Shown: one piece after another, positions 34,307 through 44,109 of the stretch
Numbering within the stretch: the stretch's first letter is position 1
Layout of the letters: the number at the start of each line of letters is the position of its first letter
DNA from: JBFONV01 sp040779335
Lineage (GTDB): Bacteria; Pseudomonadota; Gammaproteobacteria; Enterobacterales; Alteromonadaceae
Length of the DNA: 64,000 nucleotides
Assembly (NCBI GenBank): GCA_040779335.1
Contig: JBFONV010000001.1
Span: 744,001 to 808,000 of the forward strand
Direction of reading: 5' to 3'
The notes under the pieces: model-generated
Databases searched by the model: none
Told to the model about the DNA's origin: nothing
Seen by the model: only the letters and a program-made list of their open reading frames with translations
Position numbers and translations under genes: made by a program

Positions 34307-34825
34307 ATGCAAAATTTAATGGTTAGTATCGGTTTAACAAATCCTAAAAGTCCTACTAATGTTGGTGCGGTGATGCGGGCGGCAGGATGTTACCAAGTTG
34401 ATCAGGTTTTTTATTCTGGGCAACGGTATCGCCGAGCTGCAAAATTTAATACCGATACTAAAAGTGCGGTGGCAAATATACCGCTAACTTGGGTGGAAGA
34501 ACTTACCGAACATCTCTCTAATGACATCCAAATTGTTTGTGTTGAACTGGTTGAAGGGGCAACACCATTGCCTGAGTTTGTTCATCCCAATAATGCCTTT
34601 TATATTTTTGGACCTGAAGATGGCACTATCAGCCAGAAAACAGTGGATAAGGCCGATCATGTTGTCTATGTGCCTACTATAGGGTGCATGAATTTAGCGG
34701 CTACCGTAAACGTACTGTTATATGATCGTTTAGCAAAACTGGCTTCAATAGATGCAAACGATGATTTAGTTCGGCTGAGTCGCGATACCAACAATAAAGT
34801 TAAAATGAAAAACAATACTAAGTAG
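34307..34825 (+). CDS. SPOUT-class RNA methyltransferase (TrmH/SpoU-like)
   Basis: This 172-residue protein has the SPOUT knot. Motif 1 is IGLTNPKSPTNVGAVMRAAGCYQVD, motif 2 NAFYIFGPEDGTISQKTVDKADHVVYVP, and motif 3 TIGCMNLAATVNVLLYDRLA. It should methylate a ribose in rRNA or tRNA using SAM; the exact target is not clear. The start is uncertain: TTG 34259 has a close AGGA, ATG 34307 and 34319 lack one. I chose 34307 because the family begins shortly before MVSIGL. The Lys-rich tail (RDTNNKVKMKNNTK) is extra. Confidence 0.85.
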   Translation: MQNLMVSIGLTNPKSPTNVGAVMRAAGCYQVDQVFYSGQRYRRAAKFNTDTKSAVANIPLTWVEELTEHLSNDIQIVCVELVEGATPLPEFVHPNNAFYIFGPEDGTISQKTVDKADHVVYVPTIGCMNLAATVNVLLYDRLAKLASIDANDDLVRLSRDTNNKVKMKNNTK

Positions 34826-35106
34826 AATTCATTATCCTTGTTGACATAAAATTAACCTTTACTTAACAGGAATTCGAACTTTAAGAAAATTTTCAATAAG
34901 GCGGTCATGAAATAAGATAAAATACCTTGACTACTGATAATAATGCTTTAAGATCCGATTCAGCTTGAAAGTACGACCTATATTTATGTATACCATTTCG
35001 ATGTTTAATTAGTACCTCGTCCTGTTTTAATAAGTAATAGCAACACTTCCAACAAATCTGTCATTTTTAATGACTTAAATTACTCTTAAATGAATAGGAT
35101 ATTATT
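34826..35106 (+). promoter_or_regulatory. cold-shock gene leader and promoter region
   Basis: The 281 bases before the cold-shock gene contain no other gene. Cold-inducible csp mRNAs have long, structured 5' leaders that act as thermosensors. This gap could hold one; no precise cold-box is recognised. Confidence 0.35.
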
Positions 35107-35316
35107 ATGTCTAATACAACTACTGGTACAGTAAAATGGTTTAACGAATCTAAAGGTTTTGGTTTTATCGAACAAGAATCTGGTCCAGACGTATTTGCTC
35201 ACTTCAGTGCAATCTCTGGCGACGGTTTCAAGACTTTAGCAGAAGGCCAAAAAGTACAGTTTACTGTTACTCAAGGTCAAAAAGGTCCTCAAGCAGAGAA
35301 CATTGTAGCTCTTTAA
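35107..35316 (+). CDS. CspA family cold-shock protein
   Basis: This 69-residue protein is one cold-shock domain. TGTVKWFNESKGFGFIEQESG contains RNP1 (KGFGFIE), and DVFAHFSAI is RNP2. It binds single-stranded RNA and DNA and melts mRNA structure. AATAGGATATTATT precedes the ATG at 35107, giving AGGA. A strong terminator follows at 35397. The long upstream leader hints at post-transcriptional cold regulation. Confidence 0.95.
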   Translation: MSNTTTGTVKWFNESKGFGFIEQESGPDVFAHFSAISGDGFKTLAEGQKVQFTVTQGQKGPQAENIVAL

Positions 35317-35396
35317 TTAGTGCTCACTGATTTAGGCATTCATCGTGAAAGCGTATGTCAGCTAATCAATTAGTTAAGCTAGTTGATATAAATATG

Positions 35397-35426
35397 AAAG
35401 GGTAAGACTTAGGTCTTACCCTTTTT
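35397..35426 (+). terminator. intrinsic terminator of the csp gene
   Basis: GGGTAAGAC and GTCTTACCC pair perfectly around TTAG, flanked by AAA and TTTTT. It lies about 80 bases after the stop. Confidence 0.85.
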
Positions 35427-35469
35427 CGTTCATCTATTAAAACTCTTCGCGTAAACGTAAAGTATTGTA

Positions 35470-36618
35470 ATGAAGCAAGCCTATCAAAAACGCGTTAACG
35501 ACAATAGACTTAGTCATGATGTGCAGCAATTATATGCATTGAATGCATTGTCAGACCTAGCCACTGAGTTAATCAGAAAGCAAAAATCTGTTAAATATTT
35601 TTCTGTGTTACACCATTTATTACCCAAGCAAAGCAAAAAATTACCAGTGCAGGGCATTTATTTTTACGGAAGAGTTGGTCGCGGTAAAACCATGCTGATG
35701 GATTTGTTTTTTGAGCATTTGGCAATAAAACAAAAGAAGCGCGTTCATTTCCATCGCTTTATGGAAGAAGTTCATAACACCCTTAACATACTGTCGGGCG
35801 TAGATGATCCCTTAATGTATATTGCCACGCAATGGGCAAAAGAAGTTAAAGTACTGTGCTTTGATGAGTTTTTTGTCTCTGATATCGGCGATGCAATGCT
35901 TATCGGTGGTTTACTGGAGGCTTTATTTTTACAAGGCGTTACTTTAGTCGCAACTTCTAATTGTCCGCCGGATGGTTTATATCGTAACGGGTTACAACGA
36001 CAAAGATTTGTCCCAACGATTAAACTGATCAAAGAAAATTGCCAAGTAATATCGGTGGATGGAGATATTGATTATCGACTTCCACAAGACAATGTCTGTG
36101 GTGGTTATCGCGATTATTATTTTCCAGTAGCTGAATATCAATTGGTTGAACGTTTTTTTATGTATACGAAAAATCGACCACAACAGGGGACTATTGCCAT
36201 AAATGGACGGATTTTGGCAACTAAAGGTCAGCAGGGAAAAACTATCTTTTTTGATTTTAATGCGCTGTGTTCAGGACCTCGTAGCCAACGAGATTATATA
36301 TTTTTAGCGGATAATTTTACTACGCTTATGCTAGATAAGGTTCCTCAATTTATCGGTGAGCGTATTAATACTGCTACTGGCGGCATAGAGGATGGCTATA
36401 AAAGGGATATAGTGATGAGTGAATTACAAACTTTAGACGATGAAGCAAGGCGATTTATTGCTTTAGTCGATGAATTGTATGATCGCCGTGTCAGGTTAAT
36501 TATTAGTGCAGCTGTTGATATACAAGAATTGTATCAAGGTAGTCAACTCAGTTTTGAGTTTGCACGTTGCCAATCTCGCTTGTTTGAAATGCAAAGCCTC
36601 CATTATTGCTCCGATTAA
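35470..36618 (+). CDS. zapE: ZapE, AFG1-like ATPase of cell division
   Basis: This 382-residue protein is the ZapE/YhcM family of AFG1-like ATPases. Walker A is YGRVGRGKT (67-74), Walker B is KVLCFDEFFVSDIGDAMLIGGLLEALF (near 133-155), and VTLVATSNCPPDGLYRNGLQRQRFVP contains sensor 1. ZapE binds FtsZ late in division and hydrolyses ATP, especially under anaerobic or heat stress in E. coli. The start ATG 35470 is not backed by a strong ribosome-binding site. The length is near that of other members. Confidence 0.94.
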   Translation: MKQAYQKRVNDNRLSHDVQQLYALNALSDLATELIRKQKSVKYFSVLHHLLPKQSKKLPVQGIYFYGRVGRGKTMLMDLFFEHLAIKQKKRVHFHRFMEEVHNTLNILSGVDDPLMYIATQWAKEVKVLCFDEFFVSDIGDAMLIGGLLEALFLQGVTLVATSNCPPDGLYRNGLQRQRFVPTIKLIKENCQVISVDGDIDYRLPQDNVCGGYRDYYFPVAEYQLVERFFMYTKNRPQQGTIAINGRILATKGQQGKTIFFDFNALCSGPRSQRDYIFLADNFTTLMLDKVPQFIGERINTATGGIEDGYKRDIVMSELQTLDDEARRFIALVDELYDRRVRLIISAAVDIQELYQGSQLSFEFARCQSRLFEMQSLHYCSD

Positions 36619-36808
36619 ACATCTTTTTATGTGGTTAAATTGACCATATTTTTGTCAGTTAAGCTAGTTTTTAGTTCTGCAAATATTAAAGTGACGACGC
36701 GTTAGTATTTATCTAATTGATTTTTATAGGTAATTAACCTTGGCATTAGACTTGATATAGAAATGTAAAGTATGAAATTAATCATTGAATTGGTAAAAAG
36801 GGAATAAT

Positions 36809-37591
36809 ATGAAAACATTAATCGCAACGGCTTTACTATTAGCTACTTCAGGTGCATATGCTCACGACTCTTGTAATGTTAACTTAGAAGGTGGGCTTAA
36901 AATCAGTAAGCAATCAATTGAATTTTATAATAAAGATGAGTTGTTATACAAAATAAATAATGATCAAACCTTAATTATAAATGGCGAGGCGTTGAGTTTA
37001 AACGCGAGTCAGCAATCGTTAGTTTCCCAGTATTCAAGCAGTATTCATGCAGTTGTACCTGAAGTACAAAGCATCGTAATGGACGGTTTAGACTTAGCTT
37101 CCGATGGTGTCAATATGGCGTTTAACGAACTATTAGGCGAAGGGAATGATGTTGGTAGAGATTTGAGTGAAGAGTTAGAGCATATTCGCACAAAACTAAA
37201 TGCAAAATTCTCCAGTGATGAAGGTTTTTATATAAATCATGATGGCATTGATGGCGGCGACTTTTTTGGTGAAGAATTCGAACAACATATTGAGTCTGTT
37301 GTTGAGAATGCAGTAAAAAATTCAATGGGCAGTATATTAATAGCGGTTGGTCAAGAACTGTTATACTCAGGTGGAAATACGGATGCGTTTGAAGCTCGTA
37401 TGGAAGGTTTTGGTGAAAGAATAGAACATGAAATGGAAACCAGAGCGGAAACCATTGAAAAACGCGGTAATGAACTTTGCGAATCAGCGTTGAAAATCAA
37501 TGAACTTGAAGAGTCAATGAAAGCTGAAATTGAAGAGTTAAGTGACTTTAATATCATTTCAGTCAGTCAAAGCAATCATGACGAAGCGTAA
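36809..37591 (+). CDS. YggN-like (DUF2884) periplasmic protein
   Basis: This 260-residue protein has a signal peptide (MKTLIATALLLATSGAYAHDS) and the DUF2884/YggN domain. The mature start CNVNLEGGLKISKQSIEFYNKDELLYKINNDQTLIINGEALSL is characteristic. The remainder is acidic and helical (IEHEMETRAETIEKRGNELCES), with one late Cys that could pair with the first. Function of the family is unknown. AAAGGGAATAATATG supports the start at 36809. A terminator follows, so it is a single-gene unit. Confidence 0.88.
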   Translation: MKTLIATALLLATSGAYAHDSCNVNLEGGLKISKQSIEFYNKDELLYKINNDQTLIINGEALSLNASQQSLVSQYSSSIHAVVPEVQSIVMDGLDLASDGVNMAFNELLGEGNDVGRDLSEELEHIRTKLNAKFSSDEGFYINHDGIDGGDFFGEEFEQHIESVVENAVKNSMGSILIAVGQELLYSGGNTDAFEARMEGFGERIEHEMETRAETIEKRGNELCESALKINELEESMKAEIEELSDFNIISVSQSNHDEA

Positions 37592-37622
37592 TATCTTCAA
37601 TACAAAGCTATAACGTCAAATA

Positions 37623-37648
37623 AAAGCGAGCCTTAAGCTCGCTTTTTT
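37623..37648 (+). terminator. intrinsic terminator of the YggN-like gene
   Basis: AGCGAGC and GCTCGCT pair around CTTAA, followed by a six-base T-run. It begins about 30 bases after the stop codon. Confidence 0.85.
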
Positions 37649-37741
37649 CATTTCAGCAATACATTATTTAAAGCAGACAATTCATTGCTATGACCTTACC
37701 TAAATTGTAGAGTAGCGGCTGAATAATTTAACGAGATTATT

Positions 37742-38506
37742 ATGCACGCCGTTCATCAGCTTTATCAGTATCGTAAAGGTTTAAGTACCACAGAATTTAA
37801 AGCTCGTGGCCAACGAGTTAAACGTTGCGAGCTGTGCCGTTTATCGATAGATTATTGTATTTGTGAGCATGTGCCTAAAACAAACAGTGGCGTAGGTTTT
37901 TTATTGCTAATGTATGATACTGAAGTGCTAAAACCGAGCAATACAGGCAGACTGATTGCGGATTTGATCCCAGATACCTATGCATTTTTATGGTCGCGCA
38001 CACAAAAGAATCAACAGCTACTCGATTTACTTGATGACCAGCAGTGGCAACCTTACGTGGTTTTTCCTAAACAGTACGCAGATAGTGAACGTAAAGTTTA
38101 TACTTCGGCTGTGCATGCTCCCATAGGCAAAAAACCATTATTTATCATGCTTGATGGCAGTTGGCGCGAAGCAAAAAAAATGTTTCGTAAAAGCCCTTAT
38201 TTAGAAAGGTTTCCGATGATTTCAATCGACCTTGATATGTTTGTAGGGGATAAATCTCGATATCAAATCAGAAATGCTGCAATAAGTAATCAATTAGCGA
38301 CTGCTGAAGTAGCCGCTCGAGTACTAGAAATGGCGGGGGAAGAATACAATGCGCAATTGCTTGATTTATGGTTTGATGTTTTTAATTTTCAATACCAAAG
38401 AAGTGTTTGTCAAACCAACAAAGGCAACCCTTTAGCACTAGAATATCTTGATGAATTTGTAAAACAAGGAGGAAGTAAATGGAATCGATCTCTACAGAAC
38501 GTTTAA
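37742..38506 (+). CDS. tapT: DTW-domain tRNA-uridine aminocarboxypropyltransferase (TapT/YfiP)
   Basis: This 254-residue protein has the DTW-domain layout. An N-terminal zinc knuckle CELCRLSIDYCICEHVP precedes the SPOUT-like core. The signature is LDGSWREAKKMFRKSP, in which the third family residue is Ser instead of Thr (DGTW is usual); AISNQLATAEVAARVLEMAG follows. In E. coli TapT adds the acp group to U47 of several tRNAs. The ATG at 37742 is the family start. The 3' end overlaps the GNAT gene by 28 bases, so the two form an operon. Confidence 0.9.
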   Translation: MHAVHQLYQYRKGLSTTEFKARGQRVKRCELCRLSIDYCICEHVPKTNSGVGFLLLMYDTEVLKPSNTGRLIADLIPDTYAFLWSRTQKNQQLLDLLDDQQWQPYVVFPKQYADSERKVYTSAVHAPIGKKPLFIMLDGSWREAKKMFRKSPYLERFPMISIDLDMFVGDKSRYQIRNAAISNQLATAEVAARVLEMAGEEYNAQLLDLWFDVFNFQYQRSVCQTNKGNPLALEYLDEFVKQGGSKWNRSLQNV

Positions 38507-38976
38507 CTTTAAGGCCTGTTGAGCTGGACGATGCCCCCACAATATTGACGCTTTTTAATGAACCCGATTGTATAAAGTTTATTGGCGATAAGAATTTGCA
38601 AACCATAGAGGACGCTCAGCAATATATTATAGGTGGACCGCAATCTAGTTATAAAAAACATGGCTTAGGCTTACTAGCGGTTTGTTTACATTCGGGGGAA
38701 ATGATTGGTTTATGTGGCCTATTAAAAAGGGAAGAGTTAACTTTTCCTGACCTAGGGTATGCAATCTTATCTAACCATTATAGAAAGGGTTATGCGAAAG
38801 AGTCTTGTCAGGCGGTGCTATCATGTTTTATTGAAGAGAAATCTATTTTGGCGTTGACTCACCCAGGAAATAAAGGCTCACAATCATTATTGCTTCAGCT
38901 AGGATTCACTTTTGATGGTATTGTTGAAGACATTAACAAAGATACTTTTAGTAATCAGTATATTTTAAACAGATAA
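38479..38976 (+). CDS. GNAT family N-acetyltransferase (RimJ/RimL type)
   Basis: This 165-residue protein has the GNAT fold. ISTERLTLRPVELDDAPTILTLFNEPDCIKFIG is the RimJ/RimL-like opening, and DLGYAILSNHYRKGYAKESCQAVLSCF contains the acetyl-CoA pyrophosphate loop. NKGSQSLLLQLGFTFDG is motif B. The acceptor is unknown. AAGGAGGAAGTAA lies just before ATG 38479, inside the 3' end of the DTW gene, so translation is coupled. A long bidirectional terminator follows. Confidence 0.92.
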   Translation: MESISTERLTLRPVELDDAPTILTLFNEPDCIKFIGDKNLQTIEDAQQYIIGGPQSSYKKHGLGLLAVCLHSGEMIGLCGLLKREELTFPDLGYAILSNHYRKGYAKESCQAVLSCFIEEKSILALTHPGNKGSQSLLLQLGFTFDGIVEDINKDTFSNQYILNR

Positions 38977-39000
38977 CCCTATTTTAAATATGATCAAATA

Positions 39001-39033
39001 AAAAGCCGTTGCAAAAATATTGCAACGGCTTTT
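39001..39033. terminator. bidirectional terminator between GNAT and S8 protease genes
   Basis: AAAAGCCGTTGCAA pairs with TTGCAACGGCTTTT around a short AT loop. It stands 25 bases after the GNAT stop and 53 bases from the stop of the convergent protease, so it can serve both. Confidence 0.85.
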
Positions 39034-39086
39034 GTTATTCATGAAACAACTAAAGCGGCAGAAAACTCCGCTTTATTTAGTGTAGC

Positions 39087-41513
39087 CTATGGATTATAAG
39101 TTACATCAAGATTTAATCCACTTACTGCACTATATCCGTAGATCCCAATGTGCCAAGTATCTGCTACAGGGTTAGTGAATGAGCAAGTTTCCTCGTTACC
39201 ACTCTCATAAGGACGACAATCATAGCTAGAAGACGTTGGCTGTGAACCACGCTTAATATACATATCAGCATCACCAGTACCACCACTTGTAACAAAGTCT
39301 AGTGTAGACATGCCGGCAGGAATGTCGATTGTGTAGTATTTCCAAGCGCGACGTGAAATGCTGATGTCGGTTACAGAAGCGCTACCGCCAGTTGCTCCGC
39401 CACCACCAGTGCTTGGTTCAGTATATGCACCCGTTAGACTTACGCCTGTAAAGGCTGAATAAGCAACAACTTTAACATAATAAGTACCTGCTTGCGCATT
39501 AGCGATAGGGCAACTTTCGTTGTTACCACTTGCGTAAGGACGGCAGTCATAGCTTGAGCTTGTTGGTGCAGAGCCAAATTTAATATAAAGATCCGCATCA
39601 CCAGTACCACCTGTCATATCGAAAGATAAATCAGTTGCTCCAGCAGGAACTTCCATGGTGAAATTAAGTTCCGTGCTTGACGCTAAACCTGTTTTTGCTT
39701 GACCGTTAGCTAATACATCATCGCCAGTAGTTGGTGGTGTTGTACCGCCACCACCACCTGAACAACTGCTCGCCAATGAGTCAGAAGCTGCTTTTGCTTG
39801 TACTAAACCATAACCTGTTTTGTCATCTCGTCCTGCAGTTTCTAAATCAATCGCTGTTGATTTTAACGCACTACGTACTTGATCTGCTGTACAGTTAGGG
39901 TTGTTGCTCCATACTAAGGCTGCAACACCAGTAACGTGCGGTGTAGCCATTGATGTACCATTATAGTAGGCATAGTCTTGTGAGCCATCTACCGTTAATG
40001 TTGCGTTGCTACCAAGTTGAGACATTAACTGTTGACCCAAAGTGCGGTTTACAGAAACAGTAGGAACGGTAACATCAGTATTAGCATCAACGAGGAAAGG
40101 ATTTTGTAGACCTGGACGAGCACTATTACTGTATACAATAATGCCTGAAGCGCCGGCATCAGCACATGCTTTAGCAGGGTTGATTTCTGGGTAATTACTG
40201 CCAATTTGATTATCATTACGCTCGGCTAAACAAATATTACCATTAACATTTGAACAGCTATAGCTACTACCAGAAATTGTACAGCTTGCTAATACGCCGT
40301 TTGCTGCGCCATCGACGTTGCTAACAACATAGCTACCACCACTTTGAATATAATGAGTTTGAGGAACTACATTATCATTTCCGTAGGTTGTAGAGCCAAC
40401 AGAGATATAACCTAAGCGACCATCTCCTGCAACAGTTGATAAAATAGCTTCACCAGGAGCTGCAACTTCTACTTGACTAGTATATTGTGAAAATTCTGCA
40501 TGTTGACGGTTTTGGTCAACAGCACCTACTGCCATAACGATATCATATGACGCAGGATAAGAAAGAGATGAGTCACCATCGTTACCTGAAGCAGCGATAA
40601 GTAATACGCCTGCATCAGCAGCTGCTTGTAAGCCATTTTTCTCTGTATTACTTGAACCTGCACCACCTAAGCTCATGTTAACCACTTTAGCGCCATTGTT
40701 TACACAAGTATCAACAGCATCAACTAATTCGCCTGTATAACCCCAGCCTGATTCGTTGAAAACTTTAACGATGTGTAAGTTAACGTTAGTGTTTGGCATT
40801 ATACCGACAACACCTTCGCTGTTATTTACAGCAGCAATAGTACCGGCAACGTGAGTTCCGTGTGAACCACCATTTTGATACCAGTTACCTGTACCTGAAT
40901 TGTTGGTACCAGAAGCATTATTGGCATTTAGGTCAGGATTGTCGCGTTGATAACCCGAATCGATAATACACACTGTCATGTTCGCAGCATCATTATCGGT
41001 AAGTAAATCTGATTGTGTGTCACTAATACCCCATGGCTGATTTTGCGCCATGAAATAACGTTTGTAGTCAGGTTCAACTGAATCGACAGAAGCGTCCATT
41101 GCAAGTTTTGCTGCAAGTGCTTTTACTTCTTTAATATTTCTTTCTTCGCCGAAAGAAATAATATGTTTACCATTTTTAAGGGTTTTTACGTGAGTGAGCT
41201 TTGTTTTGCCACGTAAAGAAAGCTTTTCTAAAACATTTGCATTTTTGTTCAATGAGTCAAGAGCGTTTAATGTTGAGGCACTATCGTTTTTGTATTTGAT
41301 AATTAAACGATCTGTGAAATCACGTTTTTGTGCTTTTTGCTTATTTTGCCATTCAGCAAAGCTTAATTTATTTGCTGCAACGCCTTTAAGCTGCTGCTGA
41401 TTGAATTTTTCAACTTGCTTAAGTGATGCTGTATTTGCGGCATTACTTGCACTTGTTACTGTCATAACAGAAAGTGCTACTGCACTTAATATTAATTGCT
41501 TGTTTGGTTTCAT
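39087..41513 (-). CDS. secreted S8 serine protease with two PPC domains
   Basis: This 808-residue subtilase has a signal peptide (cut near ASNAA), an I9-like propeptide (about 60-155) and a peptidase S8 domain with the triad Asp185 (IIDSG), His218 (HGTHVAG) and Ser521 (GTSMATP). A protease-associated-like insert occupies about 380-500 (GICLAERNDN to VTVPTVSVNRTLGQ). After a Gly/Thr linker come two similar PPC domains (about 610-695 and 715-808), each with GGTGDADLYIK/MYIK and YDCRPY. PPC domains usually help secretion or substrate binding and may be cleaved. It lies convergent to the GNAT gene and divergent from the next S8 gene. Confidence 0.95.
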   Translation of the reverse strand: MKPNKQLILSAVALSVMTVTSASNAANTASLKQVEKFNQQQLKGVAANKLSFAEWQNKQKAQKRDFTDRLIIKYKNDSASTLNALDSLNKNANVLEKLSLRGKTKLTHVKTLKNGKHIISFGEERNIKEVKALAAKLAMDASVDSVEPDYKRYFMAQNQPWGISDTQSDLLTDNDAANMTVCIIDSGYQRDNPDLNANNASGTNNSGTGNWYQNGGSHGTHVAGTIAAVNNSEGVVGIMPNTNVNLHIVKVFNESGWGYTGELVDAVDTCVNNGAKVVNMSLGGAGSSNTEKNGLQAAADAGVLLIAASGNDGDSSLSYPASYDIVMAVGAVDQNRQHAEFSQYTSQVEVAAPGEAILSTVAGDGRLGYISVGSTTYGNDNVVPQTHYIQSGGSYVVSNVDGAANGVLASCTISGSSYSCSNVNGNICLAERNDNQIGSNYPEINPAKACADAGASGIIVYSNSARPGLQNPFLVDANTDVTVPTVSVNRTLGQQLMSQLGSNATLTVDGSQDYAYYNGTSMATPHVTGVAALVWSNNPNCTADQVRSALKSTAIDLETAGRDDKTGYGLVQAKAASDSLASSCSGGGGGTTPPTTGDDVLANGQAKTGLASSTELNFTMEVPAGATDLSFDMTGGTGDADLYIKFGSAPTSSSYDCRPYASGNNESCPIANAQAGTYYVKVVAYSAFTGVSLTGAYTEPSTGGGGATGGSASVTDISISRRAWKYYTIDIPAGMSTLDFVTSGGTGDADMYIKRGSQPTSSSYDCRPYESGNEETCSFTNPVADTWHIGIYGYSAVSGLNLDVTYNP

Positions 41514-41934
41514 CTGACATTGACTCCATCATTATTGGGGCGTTCATAACTTATGTTTTTGTTTTTATATAACGCATATTTTTATTACGTTGCTATTCAT
41601 AGCTAACTTCTACAGCATGCAATTTTATGAGATTTTAAAATAGTAGATATCGGACGGTGTTTCGCAAAAACACGACTCTTTAAAAAAATAAATATCGACT
41701 AAGTTATTGTTATTTAATATCTAAACAGTCACGTGTCGTAAAAGTGCGAAAAGCTGTCGCAAATTTGCTAGGTGTGTTCTTGGCAACTGTTAGTATCAGT
41801 TTCATGCAAGAGGCAGGATGTCCCGTTAAAGAGCATTATTAAAGTGGAATGGATCGTAATTCCAATAAAAATTAAATAACGACAATAACAATAATAATAA
41901 CGTTACCCAAAAAATAAGAGACTGTGGAGTACAT
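41514..41934. other. 421-base divergent intergenic region between S8 proteases
   Basis: The region must carry promoters for both divergent protease genes. It is AT-rich, with a run of AAT-like triplets near 41885-41905 before the second gene. TGTTTCGCAAAAACACGAC near 41660 and GTGTCGTAAAAGTGCGAAAA near 41733 share the pattern TCG(C/T)AAAA, which could mark a regulator site. I could not define -35 and -10 boxes. Confidence 0.4.
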
Positions 41935-43779
41935 ATGAGAATTTCTAAATTTGCTACATCGATGATTGCATTAGCTGTTACAACAGCTTTTACTGCCCAA
42001 GCTGCAGACGATCGTTATATCGTAAAAGTTGATGAGAGTAAAAAAGGTGTTGTAAAAGCACTTGCCAAAAAAATGGGCGCTGAATTTAAGGTTGATGGTA
42101 ACGGTTTCTTTGCCGCTTCATTTGCAGGTAAGAGCCTAGACGAAGTGAAAGGCTTATTAAATAATCCACATATTGAGCTGATTGAAGCTGATGAGCGTCG
42201 TATGCCTTTAGCACTTGCTTCAAGTTACAGTGATGATATGGGTAACGCAATGGCTGAGCAGTTAACGCCTTATGCTGTTTACCAATCTCAAGCGGATCAA
42301 GTAACATTTAATGCTAATGCAGGCATGAAAGTTTGTGTTATCGATTCAGGTTTAGATCGCTCTAACCAAGATTTCCTATGGAACAATATCACTGGTGATA
42401 ACGATTCAGGTACGGGTAACTGGGACGAAAATGGTGGTCCACACGGTACTCACGTAGCTGGTACAATCGGTGCTGCAGACAATAATGTTGGTGTTGTTGG
42501 TATGGCGCCAGGTGTCGATATGCACATTGTTAAAGTATTTAACGCCGAAGGTTGGGGTTACTCTTCTGATTTAGCTTATGCTGCTGATAAATGTTCACAA
42601 GCTGGCGCTAATATCATTAGCATGAGTCTTGGTGGCGGCGGTGCAAACAGCACTGAAGAGAATGCATTTAAATCATTTACTGCTGCGGGTGGTTTAGTAG
42701 TAGCGGCCGCGGGTAACGACGGTAACAATGTTCGTTCTTACCCTGCTGGTTACTCATCAGTAATGATGGTTGGTGCCAACGATAATGCTAATAATATTGC
42801 TGATTTCTCTCAATTCCCAAGCTGTACAGTTACTAGCGGTCGCGGTAAACGTCAGACGTCTACTACAGACGAAACTGTTTGTGTAGAAATCACTGCAGGT
42901 GGTGTTGATACTTTATCTACTTACCCTGCTGATATGGCAACAAGCGCATCTATGACTGTTGACGGTACAGTATTCGCCTCATCAGCGATGGAAATAGCGG
43001 GTACTGCAACTGGCAATGTCTATAATATGGGAACAGCTGAATCTATTGATTCTGCAGCGAACGGTAAAGTTTGTGTTATCGAACGAGGGGTTATTTCGTT
43101 TTATGACAAAGTTTTAAACTGTGTTGATTCAGGAGGTATTGGCGCGGTTATCTATAACAATGAGCCAGGTATGTTATACGGCACGTTAGGTGAAACTGGT
43201 CTTGAGTTGATTACTATTCCGGCAGTAGGTGCGACGCAAGAGGATGGCGCAGCGTTACTTGCAGCAACTTCTATCAATATCAACATTGGTACTAGCGACT
43301 ATGGCTTTATGAGTGGTACATCAATGGCAACACCTGCTGTTTCTGGTATTGCTGCTTTAGTATGGTCTAATCACAATGGTTGTACAGGAACTGAGATTCG
43401 TGATGCATTAAAAGCAACAGCAGCAGACAGCGGTGCAGCTGGTCATGATGAGTATTTTGGTCATGGTATTGCACAAGCTAAAGCTGCGAGTGATTACCTA
43501 ACGGCTAATGGCTGTGGCGGTGGTGTTACTCCTCCTACAGGTGGCGATATCACGATGGACGCTACTGGTTATTTTTCAAAAGGTAAAAATAAAGTTGATA
43601 TTAGCTGGAGCGGCGCTTCAACATCGAGTGTTGATATCTTCCGTAACGGTTCTTTAAGAACAACAACGGCTAATGACGGTGCTTATACCGATAGCTTTAG
43701 AACATCAGGTACCTTTACTTACAAAGTATGTGACCAAGGTACAGATAATTGTTCAACTGAAGTAACAGTGACATTTTAA
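41935..43779 (+). CDS. secreted S8 serine protease with PA-type insert and C-terminal beta domain
   Basis: This 614-residue subtilase has a signal peptide (MRISKFATSMIALAVTTAFTAQA), a short propeptide (about 25-95), and catalytic Asp137 (VIDSGLDRSNQDF), His170 (HGTHVAGT) and Ser463 (GTSMATPAVSG). A protease-associated-like insert (KVCVIERGVISFYDKVLNCVDSGGIGAVIYNN) lies near 380-410. After the linker (GGGVTPPTGGD) is a fibronectin-like domain (VDISWSGASTSSVDIFRNG), about 75 residues long. It digests proteins outside the cell. AGACTGTGGAG gives a ribosome-binding site before ATG 41935. It is closely related to the protease at 39087 in its catalytic half. Confidence 0.95.
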   Translation: MRISKFATSMIALAVTTAFTAQAADDRYIVKVDESKKGVVKALAKKMGAEFKVDGNGFFAASFAGKSLDEVKGLLNNPHIELIEADERRMPLALASSYSDDMGNAMAEQLTPYAVYQSQADQVTFNANAGMKVCVIDSGLDRSNQDFLWNNITGDNDSGTGNWDENGGPHGTHVAGTIGAADNNVGVVGMAPGVDMHIVKVFNAEGWGYSSDLAYAADKCSQAGANIISMSLGGGGANSTEENAFKSFTAAGGLVVAAAGNDGNNVRSYPAGYSSVMMVGANDNANNIADFSQFPSCTVTSGRGKRQTSTTDETVCVEITAGGVDTLSTYPADMATSASMTVDGTVFASSAMEIAGTATGNVYNMGTAESIDSAANGKVCVIERGVISFYDKVLNCVDSGGIGAVIYNNEPGMLYGTLGETGLELITIPAVGATQEDGAALLAATSININIGTSDYGFMSGTSMATPAVSGIAALVWSNHNGCTGTEIRDALKATAADSGAAGHDEYFGHGIAQAKAASDYLTANGCGGGVTPPTGGDITMDATGYFSKGKNKVDISWSGASTSSVDIFRNGSLRTTTANDGAYTDSFRTSGTFTYKVCDQGTDNCSTEVTVTF

Positions 43780-43821
43780 GTAAAAAACAAAGCGCTTGAT
43801 GTAGTTCCCGTCAAGTGCTTG

Positions 43822-43855
43822 ATATCCAGCCTATTTATTAGGCTGGATATTTTTG
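43822..43855 (+). terminator. intrinsic terminator of the second S8 protease gene
   Basis: ATATCCAGCCTA pairs perfectly with TAGGCTGGATAT around TTTAT and is followed by TTTTG. It begins 42 bases after the stop codon. The rest of 43780-44109 is AT-rich, with no other clear element. Confidence 0.9.
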
Positions 43856-44109
43856 TTTAGACGGTTAGATATTAATAAAGACATTTTTATAACGAAATTT
43901 GTAAAAAAATATTACTAAAAAGTTATTGCGGTTTGGGTACTATTTGGTTTATGTTGCACACTATTGTGTTTTTTGTAACCTATTTTTAACATGCAATTTG
44001 ATGTTAAAAATTAAATAGCCTTACAAAGTTGTAAACGAAGTACACCCTGATGTTTTAAAAAATATTTAAATAATATTTTGAAAGATGTATTGGGCATAGG
44101 GGAATAAAC

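Noticed and set aside
37742..38506. DTW motif change (DGSW) as an inactivating mutation
   Set aside because: Ser for Thr is conservative and all other motifs are intact; likely active.
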